This document shows positions 43,279 through 52,508 of a DNA stretch of 64,000 nt, in pieces. The notes beneath the pieces were generated by a model, which made no database searches, was not told the DNA's origin, and saw only the letters and a program-made list of their open reading frames with translations. The first letter of the stretch is position 1. Every line of letters starts with the position of its first letter. Origin of the DNA: Aurantimonas coralicida_A (GTDB lineage: Bacteria; Pseudomonadota; Alphaproteobacteria; Rhizobiales; Rhizobiaceae); contig NZ_JAYXIH010000012.1 in NCBI RefSeq assembly GCF_036016755.1, positions 36,745 to 100,744 on the forward strand, given 5' to 3'. Position numbers and translations under genes: made by a program.

Positions 43279-44238
43279 ATGACGCTGCGCGTCGTCTTCA
43301 TGGGGACGCCCGCCTTCGCCGTCCCGACCTTGCGCGCCATCCACGCCGCCGAACATGACATCGCCGCCGTCTACACCCAGCCGCCGCGCAAGGCCGGGCG
43401 CCGGGGCCTGACGTTGACCCCTTCCCCCGTCCAGACCGAAGCCGAACGGCTGGGGCTGGACGTTCGCACGCCGCTGAACTTCAAGGACGAGGCGGAGATC
43501 ACGGCCTTCACGGCACTGGAGGCAGACGTCGCAATCGTCGTCGCCTATGGCCTGTTGCTGCCGCGTCCGATTCTCGACGCGCCGCGCCACGGCTGTCTCA
43601 ATGGTCACGGCTCGCTGCTGCCGCGCTGGCGCGGCGCCGCGCCGATCCAGCGGGCGATCGAGGCTGGCGACGCCGCCACCGGCATGATGGTGATGCGCAT
43701 GGAACTCGGCCTCGATACCGGCCCGGTGGCGCTGGCCGCCGAGACGCCGATCGGCCAGACCGAAACGGCGGGCGAATTACACGACCGGCTCGCGGCGATC
43801 TCGGCCGATCTGATGGCCGAGGCGCTCGAAAAGCTCGAAGCCGGTACGCTGACCTTCGAGGACCAGAACGCGATCGCCGCGCGGACGGGGCGTGCGCCGC
43901 TCTACGCCAGGAAGATCGACAAGGCCGAGGCCGCGCTCGACTTTACCGGTGAAGCCCAACCGATCGCGGCCAAGATCAACGCCTTCTCGCCGTTTCCGGG
44001 CGCCTGGACGACGCTGTCGTTCGGCGGCAAGCCAGAGCGGGTGAAGATCCTGCGTGCCTCGGCCGAGACGGGCGCGGGCGCGCCGGGCACGGTGCTGGAC
44101 GGCCACCTGCTCGTCGCCTGCGGTTCGGGGGCGGTGCGTCTTCTCGAACTGCAACGCGCCGGCGGCAAGCCGATGGCGGCGGACGACCTTTTGCGGGGAT
44201 CGCCCGTGCCGGCCGGCAGCGTCGCCGGCACCGCCTGA
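43279..44238 (+). CDS. fmt: Methionyl-tRNA formyltransferase
   Basis: 319-aa enzyme that formylates initiator Met-tRNA. It has VVFMGTPAFAVPTL, VVAYGLLLPRPILDAP, HGSLLPRWRGAAPIQRAI with the catalytic Asn region (LNGHGSLLP), and METG-like MRMELGLDTGPV. C-terminal OB-like domain present. The final TGA overlaps the truA ATG (TGATG). Confidence 0.96.
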   Translation: MTLRVVFMGTPAFAVPTLRAIHAAEHDIAAVYTQPPRKAGRRGLTLTPSPVQTEAERLGLDVRTPLNFKDEAEITAFTALEADVAIVVAYGLLLPRPILDAPRHGCLNGHGSLLPRWRGAAPIQRAIEAGDAATGMMVMRMELGLDTGPVALAAETPIGQTETAGELHDRLAAISADLMAEALEKLEAGTLTFEDQNAIAARTGRAPLYARKIDKAEAALDFTGEAQPIAAKINAFSPFPGAWTTLSFGGKPERVKILRASAETGAGAPGTVLDGHLLVACGSGAVRLLELQRAGGKPMAADDLLRGSPVPAGSVAGTA

Positions 44239-45017
44239 TGCCCCGATACAAGCTCACCATCGAGTACAACGGCAAGCCCTATTGCGGCTGGCAGCGCCAA
44301 ACCAGCGATCCCTCGGTGCAGGAGGCCGTCGAGACCGCCATTGCCGGTTTTTCCGGCGAGCCTGCTGTGCTGTTCGGCGCCGGGCGGACCGACGCCGGCG
44401 TTCATGCCACCGGACAGGTGGCGCATCTGGATCTGTCGCGCGAATGGGACTGCGACGTCATACGCGACGCGCTCAACGCCCATTTGCGCCGCGAGGCCGT
44501 CGCGATCCTCGACGTCGAGCGCGTTGATGAGGATTTCGACGCCCGCTTTTCCGCCCGCAAGCGGCATTATCTCTACCGCATCTTCAACCGTCGGCCGCCG
44601 CCCGTGCTGCTCGCCGGCCAGGTCTGGTGGGTTTCCAAGCCGCTCGACGTGGACGCGATGCATCACGCCGCCCAGTGTCTCGTCGGCACCCACGATTTCA
44701 ACACCTTCCGCTCCGCCCATTGTCAGGCCAAGAACCCGATCCGCACGCTCGAACGCCTCGACGTCCTCAAGGGACCCGGCGACGAGATCCACATCCACGC
44801 CATGGCCCAGTCGTTCCTGCACAACCAGATCCGCTCCTTCGCCGGCACGCTGAAGCTTGTCGGCGAACACCGCTGGAGCGAGGAAGACCTCGTCACCGCG
44901 CTGAAATCGCGTGACCGCACCCGCTGCGGCCCGGTGGCGCCGGCCGACGGGCTGTATCTGACGCGGATTGAATATGGCACGGCGCCGAAGCGCACACTGC
45001 CGCCTTATCCCGGCTAA
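44238..45017 (+). CDS. truA: tRNA pseudouridine synthase A
   Basis: 259-aa synthase modifying positions 38-40 of tRNA anticodon arms. The catalytic Asp is in FGAGRTDAGVHATGQV, and KRHYLYRIFNR and FLHNQIRSFAGTL are family segments. Coupled to fmt by a one-base overlap; converges on the YIP1-family gene. Confidence 0.96.
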   Translation: MPRYKLTIEYNGKPYCGWQRQTSDPSVQEAVETAIAGFSGEPAVLFGAGRTDAGVHATGQVAHLDLSREWDCDVIRDALNAHLRREAVAILDVERVDEDFDARFSARKRHYLYRIFNRRPPPVLLAGQVWWVSKPLDVDAMHHAAQCLVGTHDFNTFRSAHCQAKNPIRTLERLDVLKGPGDEIHIHAMAQSFLHNQIRSFAGTLKLVGEHRWSEEDLVTALKSRDRTRCGPVAPADGLYLTRIEYGTAPKRTLPPYPG

Positions 45018-45027
45018 TATGGCCTGA

Positions 45028-45663
45028 TCAGATCAGCGGAATGCCGGTCAGGTCCATCACCGCGCCATAGCTGACCAGGGCAGCGACAATCATCAAAATG
45101 GTGACCGCCACGGCGCCGCCCAGATCCTTGCCGGTGGCAAAGAAGATCAGCCGCACGGTGAGCGCGATCGAGGCGAGGGTGACGAGCGCGCCGAGCAGTG
45201 CCGTTCCGCCACCCATGCCGACCAACAGCACGATCAGCCAATAGGGCGCGAACACCCAAGCGAGCATGGCACCGCCCCAATTGGTGGCGACCACCAGCGG
45301 CACGATCTTGCGGGAATAGCCGATCGGCTTGGCGACCAGCATCAGGACGAGGATCGGCAGCACCCATGCGAGAACATCGGCCAAGGCGTGCGCGCCATAG
45401 ACGGCGACCGGCCCCATGTCGGTGGCCCGGCCCTCGCCCTGGACCGATTCGAACTCGATCCATGACAGCGCGATCGGCGGCAGCGCCACCACGATGGCCG
45501 AAAAGGACTGCCAGAAGCCGTCGGCGGACAGATCGAGGCGCTTCAGCCCCTCGGCCCGGCCGGCCATCAGCAAGGCGGCGCCCGAGAAAAAGCGGACGAT
45601 ATCGTCGATGCTCGGCACCAAGTCAGGCGTGGGCGGCGAACCAGCGGGCGATGAAAGCTTCAT
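45028..45663 (-). CDS. YIP1-family membrane protein
   Basis: 211-aa inner-membrane protein with about five hydrophobic segments (for example residues 55-70, 96-112, 133-150, 155-176 and 183-203) and the GAHALADVLAWVLPILVLML region typical of bacterial YIP1-like proteins. The ATG at 45663 has AGGA close upstream but overlaps dapE by 41 bases; a start near 45618 is possible. Function unknown. Confidence 0.78.
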   Translation of the reverse strand: MKLSSPAGSPPTPDLVPSIDDIVRFFSGAALLMAGRAEGLKRLDLSADGFWQSFSAIVVALPPIALSWIEFESVQGEGRATDMGPVAVYGAHALADVLAWVLPILVLMLVAKPIGYSRKIVPLVVATNWGGAMLAWVFAPYWLIVLLVGMGGGTALLGALVTLASIALTVRLIFFATGKDLGGAVAVTILMIVAALVSYGAVMDLTGIPLI

Positions 45664-46816
45664 AAATCCTCGTCAGTTCCTCGAGGTCGGACAGGGCCAC
45701 CCGTTCATTGGCCATGTGCATAGTCTTGCCGACAAGACCAAATTCCACAACCGGGCAATAATCCTTGATGAAACGCGCGTCCGACGTTCCTCCCGATGTC
45801 GAGAGTTCCGGCTGACGCCCGGTGACATCAGCGATCGCGTCGATCAGCGACTGGGTCAGGGCATCGTCCCGCGTCAGGAACGCTTCGGCCGGACGCTCGC
45901 GCCATACGATCTCGACCGCCGCCGCCTCGCGGCCGGGACGGAACCGCTGCGAAGCCGTGGCTGCTTCGATGCGCCGCGTCAGTTCCTCCTTTAGGCTCTC
46001 CGGCGTCCAGCGGTCGCTGAAGCGGACATTGAAGAACAGGCGCGCGCGCGCCGGAATGACGTTGACCGACGGATTGCCGGTATCGATCGAGGTAATTTCG
46101 AGGTTCGAGGCCGGGAAGCGCTCGGAGCCCGCGTCCAGCGGCTCTGCCATCAGCACCTCGGCGATCGCAACGACCGCGCGCACCGGGTTGTCCGCCAGAT
46201 GCGGATAGGCGACGTGGCCCTGCCGGCCGGTGACCAGCACCTCCGCCGAGAGCGAGCCGCGCCGGCCGACCTTGATCATGTCGCCGAGCGCTTCGCGGTT
46301 GGTCGGCTCACCGACCAGACAGGCGTTGAAATCTTCGCCTCTCGCCTTGGCCCATTCCAGAAGCTTCACCGTGCCGTTCACCGCCGGTCCTTCCTCGTCG
46401 CCGGTGATCAGCAGCGAGACGCGGCCAGCCGGGGCGCCGTGATGGGCGACATGGCGCCCATAGGCGGCGACGAAAGCGGCGATGCCGCCCTTCATGTCGA
46501 CCGCGCCGCGCCCATAAAGCTCGCCATCGACGATCGCCGCCGAAAACGGGCCTTCCCGCCAATCGCTTATCTCGCCCGGCGGCACCACGTCGGTGTGCCC
46601 GGCAAAGACGAGATGCGGGCCGGACGCTCCGGCGCGGGCGAAGAGGTTTTCGACATCGGGCGTACCCTCACCGGAAAACACTGGGCGCTCGACCGCGAAT
46701 CCAAGCGGCGTCAGCATGGCTTCGAGCGCGGCCAGCGCGCCGCCTTCGTCGGGGGTCACCGACGGGCAGCGGATCAGGCACGAGAGAATGTCGACGGGAT
46801 CGGTCATCTTTGTCAT
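45623..46816 (-). CDS. dapE: Succinyl-diaminopimelate desuccinylase
   Basis: 397-aa M20 metallopeptidase of lysine/diaminopimelate synthesis. Metal and active-site segments: HTDVVPPGEISDW, GRGAVDMKGGIAAF, LITGDEEGPAVNGT (catalytic Glu pair), VGEPTNREALGDMIK, and STSGGTSDARFIKDY. Start at 46816 or three codons later. dapD, the preceding pathway step, is 2 kb away. Confidence 0.95.
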   Translation of the reverse strand: MTKMTDPVDILSCLIRCPSVTPDEGGALAALEAMLTPLGFAVERPVFSGEGTPDVENLFARAGASGPHLVFAGHTDVVPPGEISDWREGPFSAAIVDGELYGRGAVDMKGGIAAFVAAYGRHVAHHGAPAGRVSLLITGDEEGPAVNGTVKLLEWAKARGEDFNACLVGEPTNREALGDMIKVGRRGSLSAEVLVTGRQGHVAYPHLADNPVRAVVAIAEVLMAEPLDAGSERFPASNLEITSIDTGNPSVNVIPARARLFFNVRFSDRWTPESLKEELTRRIEAATASQRFRPGREAAAVEIVWRERPAEAFLTRDDALTQSLIDAIADVTGRQPELSTSGGTSDARFIKDYCPVVEFGLVGKTMHMANERVALSDLEELTRIYEAFIARWFAAHA

Positions 46817-46974
46817 GGCCGCGTCAGATAGACCAATTGATGCAGGCTCGCCACAGGCACGCGATAAGTCACCGTCACAGCTGCGGAAGATCGAGCAAAG
46901 AATGGTTTCGCCACCTTTCCGCCGCGAAGCGGACCAACGGACTGGGCGCGGCCGGTTTGTTGAGAGAAAAGTGC

Positions 46975-47970
46975 ATGCGAGTGTCGGAGTTCATGATCCC
47001 AGCGACAAGGCGCGCCGTCACGGCGTCGACGTTCGCGATCGTCGCCATTGCGAGCCTTTCCGGTTGCGTCGCCGGCGGCTCGCCGCTGGCTACCGCCCTT
47101 GAGTCCGCACAGACCGATACGGCAACCGAGGCGGAGGTCGCCGCCCTTGCCACTGGAGTCGCCCCGTCCGACGGGGACGTGAAGATCGCGGCCCGCGAGG
47201 CGAAGCAAGCCACCGAGCGCGGCACGATCTCCGGCAGCGCCTCGCTCGACCGGATGATCGAAGAACACGCGCGCGAAAATGGTATCCCGCCGGCATTGGC
47301 CTATGCGGTCGTGCGCGTCGAAAGCCGCTACAATCCGAAGGCGCGCGGCGCCGGCGGCGTCTACGGCCTCAGTCAGATCAAGCCGGCGACGGCCCGCAGC
47401 ATGGGCTTTTCCGGATCGGCCAACGCGCTCTTCGACCCGGACACCAACCTCACCTACGGCATGAAATATCTGAAGGGCGCTTGGGAACAGGGCGGCCGCG
47501 ACGTCTGCAAGGCGTCGATGAAATACAAGGGCGGGCTGCGCACGACCCGCATGAGCGCCTCGGCCGCCCGCTACTGCTCCGCCGTCAAGGCGCATATGGC
47601 CGAGATCGTCAAACGGCGGCGGATGCCGGCTGTGGTCGAGGCGCCTGCCGAAGAGCCGGGCCTTATCGGAACGCTCGTCGCCGCCGTGACACCGTCGGAG
47701 GAGCCGTCAACGTCTACGAAGACGAGGGTTCGTGCCGTTTCAGCCAAGCCTGCCCAGATAGCGGTGCCGGAGAAGGTGGCCGATCAGGTCGTCGTCGCCA
47801 CCGCGCCTGCCCCAGCGCCACGGGCCGAAAGCGCGTCGGCACCCGGCGGCCAGGCCTCGGTTTCAGGGGACGGTGAGGCCAAGGGCGGCCGCATCGCCGC
47901 CGCTGACGCAACAGTGGTCGCGGACGACGCCGCGCTCGCCGATCGCATGGCCGGCACCGCCGACAAATAG
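46975..47970 (+). CDS. Lytic transglycosylase lipoprotein, SLT domain
   Basis: 331-aa lipoprotein with lipobox LSGC near residue 30. The SLT goose-type lysozyme domain covers about residues 90-200: HARENGIPPALAYAVVRVES with the catalytic Glu, RGAGGVYGLSQIKPATAR, and LTYGMKYLKGA. The C-terminal third is an Ala/Pro/Val-rich disordered region. Cuts peptidoglycan glycans in the periplasm. The ATG at 46975 is chosen for the lipoprotein signal. Confidence 0.88.
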   Translation: MRVSEFMIPATRRAVTASTFAIVAIASLSGCVAGGSPLATALESAQTDTATEAEVAALATGVAPSDGDVKIAAREAKQATERGTISGSASLDRMIEEHARENGIPPALAYAVVRVESRYNPKARGAGGVYGLSQIKPATARSMGFSGSANALFDPDTNLTYGMKYLKGAWEQGGRDVCKASMKYKGGLRTTRMSASAARYCSAVKAHMAEIVKRRRMPAVVEAPAEEPGLIGTLVAAVTPSEEPSTSTKTRVRAVSAKPAQIAVPEKVADQVVVATAPAPAPRAESASAPGGQASVSGDGEAKGGRIAAADATVVADDAALADRMAGTADK

Positions 47971-47977
47971 CGTTGAC

Positions 47978-48748
47978 TCAGTCGCGGTCGATGACGACCA
48001 GCATCGGCCCGAGCCGGTCGCGGCGGTAGTCGATGCCGGAACCGGGATAGTAGAGGCTCGACACCTTGCCGTCGAAGAACAGCGCATCGCGGCAGCCGAG
48101 CCGGTCCCGGAAGAACGTCGCGAAATCCCAGAAATTCACCGGCTTGCGGGACAGGACGAGGCGTACCGTCCGGCCGTCCTCGCTGGCGCAGACGCCGTTG
48201 CGAACGTAGCGGCTGTCGGAGCCGTCGATGAAACGGGGATGTAGCCGGCCGTCGATCAAGAGCATCGGCCCCGACTGTGTGGCGAGCTCCGGCGTGTGGT
48301 TGCCGGAGAGATAGCGCTCCGTATCGCGGACGTAAGCCTTGCCGTTCTCGATGAAGAACACCCCGTTCGGCTGCATCGAGAAATTGCCGCTGCCGGTGCC
48401 GCGCACCGCCTGCTTCAACACGCGCCCGTCCTGCACGGCAAGGCCCACCGCGCGGCGATCCTCGTGATACATGCCGGCGTTCATGATCAGCCGCAGGCGC
48501 CGGTCGCCGACGCTCGCCGCCGCCTTGGCAAAGGTCTCGTAAGGCTGTCCCGCCGCGTCCTCGGACCGCAGCATCACCGCGTAGCGGTCGAGCGGGACGT
48601 CGCAGACGATGTAATCGACGCCCCCGGCGGTTTCGGTCCGGCAGAGACCCTGATGGTCCGGCGGAATCGCCGGCGCCGGCTGCAACCAGCCGAACAGGCC
48701 GCCGAGCGCGGCGAGCGACAACGGCCAGAAGGATTGCAGTCTCGCCAT
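47978..48748 (-). CDS. Phosphodiester glycosidase (NAGPA/DUF2233) family protein
   Basis: 256-aa exported protein. An N-terminal hydrophobic segment (SLAALGGLFGWLQPA) may be a signal or anchor. The domain shows RLIMNAGMYHEDRRAVGL, NFSMQPNGVFFIENGKAYV, ATQSGPMLLIDGRLHP and DALFFDGKVSSLYYPG, which match NAGPA-like phosphodiester glycosidases. Such proteins cleave or modify cell-wall or exopolysaccharide-linked sugars; the substrate is unknown. Confidence 0.82.
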   Translation of the reverse strand: MARLQSFWPLSLAALGGLFGWLQPAPAIPPDHQGLCRTETAGGVDYIVCDVPLDRYAVMLRSEDAAGQPYETFAKAAASVGDRRLRLIMNAGMYHEDRRAVGLAVQDGRVLKQAVRGTGSGNFSMQPNGVFFIENGKAYVRDTERYLSGNHTPELATQSGPMLLIDGRLHPRFIDGSDSRYVRNGVCASEDGRTVRLVLSRKPVNFWDFATFFRDRLGCRDALFFDGKVSSLYYPGSGIDYRRDRLGPMLVVIDRD

Positions 48749-48860
48749 CTCATCCTCGCTCAGGCCCGGGCTGATGCAGTCCGGCTAGTGCATCAGACTA
48801 AAAAGTGGAATCCGGTTTTGGATTATTCCGATGCTCAATCAAAATGTTAGAGCGTGCTTT

Positions 48861-48880
48861 GTGCGCCCGAACGGACGCAC
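48861..48880. terminator. Hairpin downstream of dapD
   Basis: Imperfect inverted repeat GTGCGCCCG-AA-CGGACGCAC with one internal mismatch, 16 bp beyond the dapD stop. No T-run follows on the minus strand, so it is a weak terminator candidate. Confidence 0.3.
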
Positions 48881-48895
48881 GGCACTCTACCCGCG

Positions 48896-49750
48896 TCAGT
48901 TGCGCAGCAGCTCGTTGATCGAGGTCTTCGAGCGCGTGCGCTCGTCGACCCGCTTGACGATGACGGCGCAATAAAGGCTCGGGCCGGGCTCGCCATTGCC
49001 CATCGGCTTGCCGGGCAGCGCGCCGGCGACGACCACCGAATAGGGCGGCACCTCCCCATAGCTGATCTCGCCTGTGGCCCGGTCGACGATCTTGGTCGAC
49101 TGGCCGATGAATACGCCCATGCCGAGCACGGCACCCTCGCGCACGATGCAGCCCTCGACCACCTCGGAGCGCGCGCCGATAAAGCAATTGTCCTCGATGA
49201 TCGTCGGACCGGCCTGCATCGGCTCCAGCACGCCGCCGATGCCGACACCGCCCGACAGATGCACGTTCTTGCCGATCTGGGCGCAGGAGCCGACGGTCGC
49301 CCAGCCGTCGACCATCGTACCCTCGTCGACATAGGCGCCGAGATTGACGAAGGACGGCATCAAGACGACGTCCTTGCCGATATGGGCCGAGCGCCGCACG
49401 ATGGCACCGGGAACCGCCCTGAGACCTGCCGCGCGGAAGCGCGTTTCGTCCCAGCCGGCGAATTTCGACGGCACCTTGTCCCACCAGGTCGCCCCGCCGG
49501 GGCCACCCTCGATGACCTGCATGTCGTTGAGCCGGAACGACAACAGCACCGCCTTCTTCAACCACTGATGCACCGTCCACTGACCATCGCCGCCACGGGT
49601 TGCGACGCGGGCCTCGCCACGGTCGAGCAGGTCGAGTGCCGCGTCGACGGCGTCGCGAATCTCGCCCGTGGTCGATGCCGAGACGCTGTCGCGGTCCTCG
49701 AAGGCTCGTTCGATCGTGGTTTCGAGAGCGGCGCGGTCGGGCGCGGTCAT
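48896..49750 (-). CDS. dapD: Tetrahydrodipicolinate N-succinyltransferase
   Basis: 284-aa left-handed beta-helix acyltransferase of the succinylase branch of lysine/DAP synthesis. Hexapeptide repeats run from about VRRSAHIGKDVVLMPSFVNL through GMGVFIGQSTKIVDR, with the family segment KFAGWDETRFRAAGLRAVPG. The ATG at 49750 has AGGAG eight bases upstream. Together with dapE it shows that this organism uses the succinyl branch. Confidence 0.96.
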   Translation of the reverse strand: MTAPDRAALETTIERAFEDRDSVSASTTGEIRDAVDAALDLLDRGEARVATRGGDGQWTVHQWLKKAVLLSFRLNDMQVIEGGPGGATWWDKVPSKFAGWDETRFRAAGLRAVPGAIVRRSAHIGKDVVLMPSFVNLGAYVDEGTMVDGWATVGSCAQIGKNVHLSGGVGIGGVLEPMQAGPTIIEDNCFIGARSEVVEGCIVREGAVLGMGVFIGQSTKIVDRATGEISYGEVPPYSVVVAGALPGKPMGNGEPGPSLYCAVIVKRVDERTRSKTSINELLRN

Positions 49751-49878
49751 CGGCAAAACTCCTGAAAATCGGGGGGGCTTCAGGGCCTCAAGACCCTGTC
49801 CAAATCGGCGCGGACCCTAGTTGAAGGGGGTGAAGCGGTCAATGAAACCGCACGGGCAAACCGAACGAGGCCTCGATA

Positions 49879-50727
49879 ATGCAGCAACCACCCCGCGACC
49901 AGCATGGCTGGGATCCGTTTCCAAGTTCGCAGCGGGACAAGGAGGCCACCAAGGACCAGGAGCACACGCCGCAGACGCTGTCGCCGACCTACCGCCTCGC
50001 CTTCGACGACGCCGACTTCCTGACCCGCGAGGAATTGCGCGGCGTGCGCCTGCAACTCGAGATGATGAAGCCCGAGATGGCGCTGATCGAGGCGGGCATC
50101 CTGTCCACGGTCGTCCTGTTCGGCGGCGCCCGCATCCCCGAGCCCGGCACCGATGCCTGGGCGGCCAAGAACGACACCCAGAAGCGCAATCTCGAAGCCA
50201 ACGCCCGCTTCTATGACGAGGCGCGCAATTTCGCGCAATTGGCCTCACAGCACTCGGCGGACAGTTCCGGCGGCAAGGAATTCGTCATCGTCACCGGCGG
50301 CGGCCCCGGCATCATGGAGGCCGGCAATCGCGGCGCTGCGGATGTCGATGCAGTGTCGATCGCGCTCAACATCACCCTGCCGCACGAGCAGGCGCCGAAC
50401 CATTTCGCCACGCCCGATCTGTCCTTCAACTTCCACTATTTTGCGATCCGCAAGATGCACTTCCTGCTGCGGGCGAAGGCGATGGCGATCTTCCCGGGCG
50501 GCTTCGGCACCATGGACGAGCTGTTCGAGGCCCTGACGCTGATCCAGACCCAGCGGATGCAGCGCATCCCGGTGATCCTGTTCGGCGAGGAATTCTGGCG
50601 GCGGGTGATCAATTTCGAGGCGCTGGCCGAGGAAGGCACCATCGCACCCGAGGATCTCGACCTCATCACTTTCGCCGATACGGCGGAAGACGGCTGGAAG
50701 GCGATCCGGACGTTTTACGAGTTCTGA
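49879..50727 (+). CDS. LOG-family (TIGR00730) Rossmann protein
   Basis: 282-aa protein of the LOG/lysine decarboxylase-like family, of the longer bacterial form. It has VIVTGGGPGIMEAGNRGA and the PGGFGTMDELFEALTLIQ active-site motif. Members hydrolyse nucleoside 5'-monophosphates, giving free cytokinins or other bases. The first 40 residues are polar and extra to the fold. Confidence 0.9.
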   Translation: MQQPPRDQHGWDPFPSSQRDKEATKDQEHTPQTLSPTYRLAFDDADFLTREELRGVRLQLEMMKPEMALIEAGILSTVVLFGGARIPEPGTDAWAAKNDTQKRNLEANARFYDEARNFAQLASQHSADSSGGKEFVIVTGGGPGIMEAGNRGAADVDAVSIALNITLPHEQAPNHFATPDLSFNFHYFAIRKMHFLLRAKAMAIFPGGFGTMDELFEALTLIQTQRMQRIPVILFGEEFWRRVINFEALAEEGTIAPEDLDLITFADTAEDGWKAIRTFYEF

Positions 50728-50775
50728 GGAGAATGCGAGACGCCGGCGGAGTGCCGCTCACGCAACCTCCGCCGG

Positions 50776-52122
50776 TCAGTCGACGCTCGCGCCCATCTGC
50801 GCGCGCAACTCGGCGCAGCGGTCGCTGACATTTTGGCGTGGCGTGAAAATGGTGAAGTCAAAGGGAGCCGGCGCCGCCGGCGTCAGTCCATAGTCAGCAG
50901 GCTGGCCTTCGCCCTCGGCGACTTCGACCATCTGCACCGACACCGCGCGCGATTGCGGCTCGCGCTCGGCCAGGATCACCGGCACCGCCCAGTCATTGCG
51001 GACATGACCGGAACCGGCGATCAGCACCGCGCTGCCGGTCTCGCCGGCTGCGCCGATCATGGCCTCTGCCAATGCCCCGTCACGGGCCCGTTGCACCAGC
51101 GTCATCGGCGCGATGGCACCGTCCGGCATCAACCCGCAATGGGCCTCGCGGATCGTTTCGGCCAGTTCCGCCGACTGCGCCGCCGGCATTTGATCGTCGA
51201 GGCTCCACCGCCGCACATTGGCGTCCGTGAGCGCCGTAACGCCGTCCTCGGCGATCGCCCTGACGGTCTCGCGATCGAGATTGCCCGCGCGGATCGGCAG
51301 ATCGTTCGCCACCGCGGAGTCGAAGATTGGCCGATACAGCGAGAAGTCCGGCCAGCCCCGTTCGGACCATTGGAGACGCTCGGCCAGCGTTGCGAGATCC
51401 TTGTCATCGCCAGCCTCGAACCCCGCCAGAATGTCGGCGAAGCCCTGCGGGATCATTTCGAAGACCACCGAGGGCTTGGCGCCCAGCTTCGCCAGTCCGC
51501 CGATAATGTCGGACTGGATCAGATGATGATCGGGATTGTCGTGGATCTCGCCGAGCAGCACGTAGCGGGCACCGTGCGCCGCGCCCAACAGCGCGTCCTG
51601 GCTGGACGGCGTGCCATCGGCGCCGAAGACCTGGCCGACCAGCGGGTTGTCGGCGAAATAGGCGGACTGCCAGGCGGACCGAGCGGGTTCGACCGGTTTG
51701 TCGAGCATCGCGGGCTGGCGATCCGCCGAAGCGTCCCCGGCCGCCTCGGCGATCTTCAGAGCTTTGGCCTTGGCGTCGCCGGCAGCGGCCAGACGCTGCA
51801 GCGAGCGCGCCGCTTTCGGCACCGCCTGAGCGGGCAGAAGGCTGTTCGCGGGGATCGTCTCCACGGCGTCGTCGCCGTCCCCATCGAAGGGTTCGACCGT
51901 CGCCACGGCGACGTCGGAAAACGGGTCGTCGCCATCACGACGATAGGAAACCTCGACCCGAGCTTCGCGCGCCGGCGGCACGAATTCGGCCGTCTTCGCG
52001 GCTTCGCTGGGGACCGTCGGCGTCACGCGGTCGGCGGTCCCGACAAAAACAGTGCCAAGACCTGCGAGCAGCACGATGCTGGATGGAACCCAGACGGAAC
52101 GGTTCAAACGGCTTTCCCCCAT
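50776..52122 (-). CDS. ChaN-family haem-binding-type protein with N-terminal extension
   Basis: 448-aa protein. The C-terminal ~280 residues are a ChaN/PF04187 domain: ARYVLLGEIHDNPDHHLIQ, SVVFEMIPQGF, and VLIAGSGHVRNDWAVPVIL, the segments lining the haem site of Campylobacter ChaN. The N-terminus is one hydrophobic segment (VWVPSSIVLLAGLGTVFVG) followed by about 130 low-complexity residues. No lipobox is seen, so it is probably membrane-anchored. The ATG at 52122 replaces an upstream TTG at 52164. Confidence 0.82.
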   Translation of the reverse strand: MGESRLNRSVWVPSSIVLLAGLGTVFVGTADRVTPTVPSEAAKTAEFVPPAREARVEVSYRRDGDDPFSDVAVATVEPFDGDGDDAVETIPANSLLPAQAVPKAARSLQRLAAAGDAKAKALKIAEAAGDASADRQPAMLDKPVEPARSAWQSAYFADNPLVGQVFGADGTPSSQDALLGAAHGARYVLLGEIHDNPDHHLIQSDIIGGLAKLGAKPSVVFEMIPQGFADILAGFEAGDDKDLATLAERLQWSERGWPDFSLYRPIFDSAVANDLPIRAGNLDRETVRAIAEDGVTALTDANVRRWSLDDQMPAAQSAELAETIREAHCGLMPDGAIAPMTLVQRARDGALAEAMIGAAGETGSAVLIAGSGHVRNDWAVPVILAEREPQSRAVSVQMVEVAEGEGQPADYGLTPAAPAPFDFTIFTPRQNVSDRCAELRAQMGASVD

Positions 52123-52508
52123 GCTGATGGAACGCCCGCGAATCGCGCCGCCATCGATCAGCAAGTGATCGGCACAGGATGTGGCGAAACTATTGCGGCA
52201 GCCACCCTTTCAAGGGAAAAGCGCCGGAAAACGCTACTCAATTGCCGAATTCTTAGGATTTGCGTCAGCTTACCCTGCCGGAGAGGGGCAGACGGTCCGA
52301 TTCTCGTGTCGGACCGTCTGCGTCGCCTCCCCAGGCAACTCCCGCCGCGTGGCACTGCGAATAGACTTCGCGTGCCCTCCTCGGGTTCCGCAGGATTGGC
52401 ATACAGAGCGGTCCGCAGACGCGATAGGGACACGCCGCAACACCCCGATGCTTTCGACCCACATCCTCAACGAAGGCTTAAATTAGCTGTGGATGACCTT
52501 GGTGGTCG
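52123..52508. other. Intergenic region with no recognised feature
   Basis: A 386-bp gap between the ChaN-like start and the lytic transglycosylase stop. It should hold the ChaN-like promoter. I see no gene or strong hairpin in it. Confidence 0.3.
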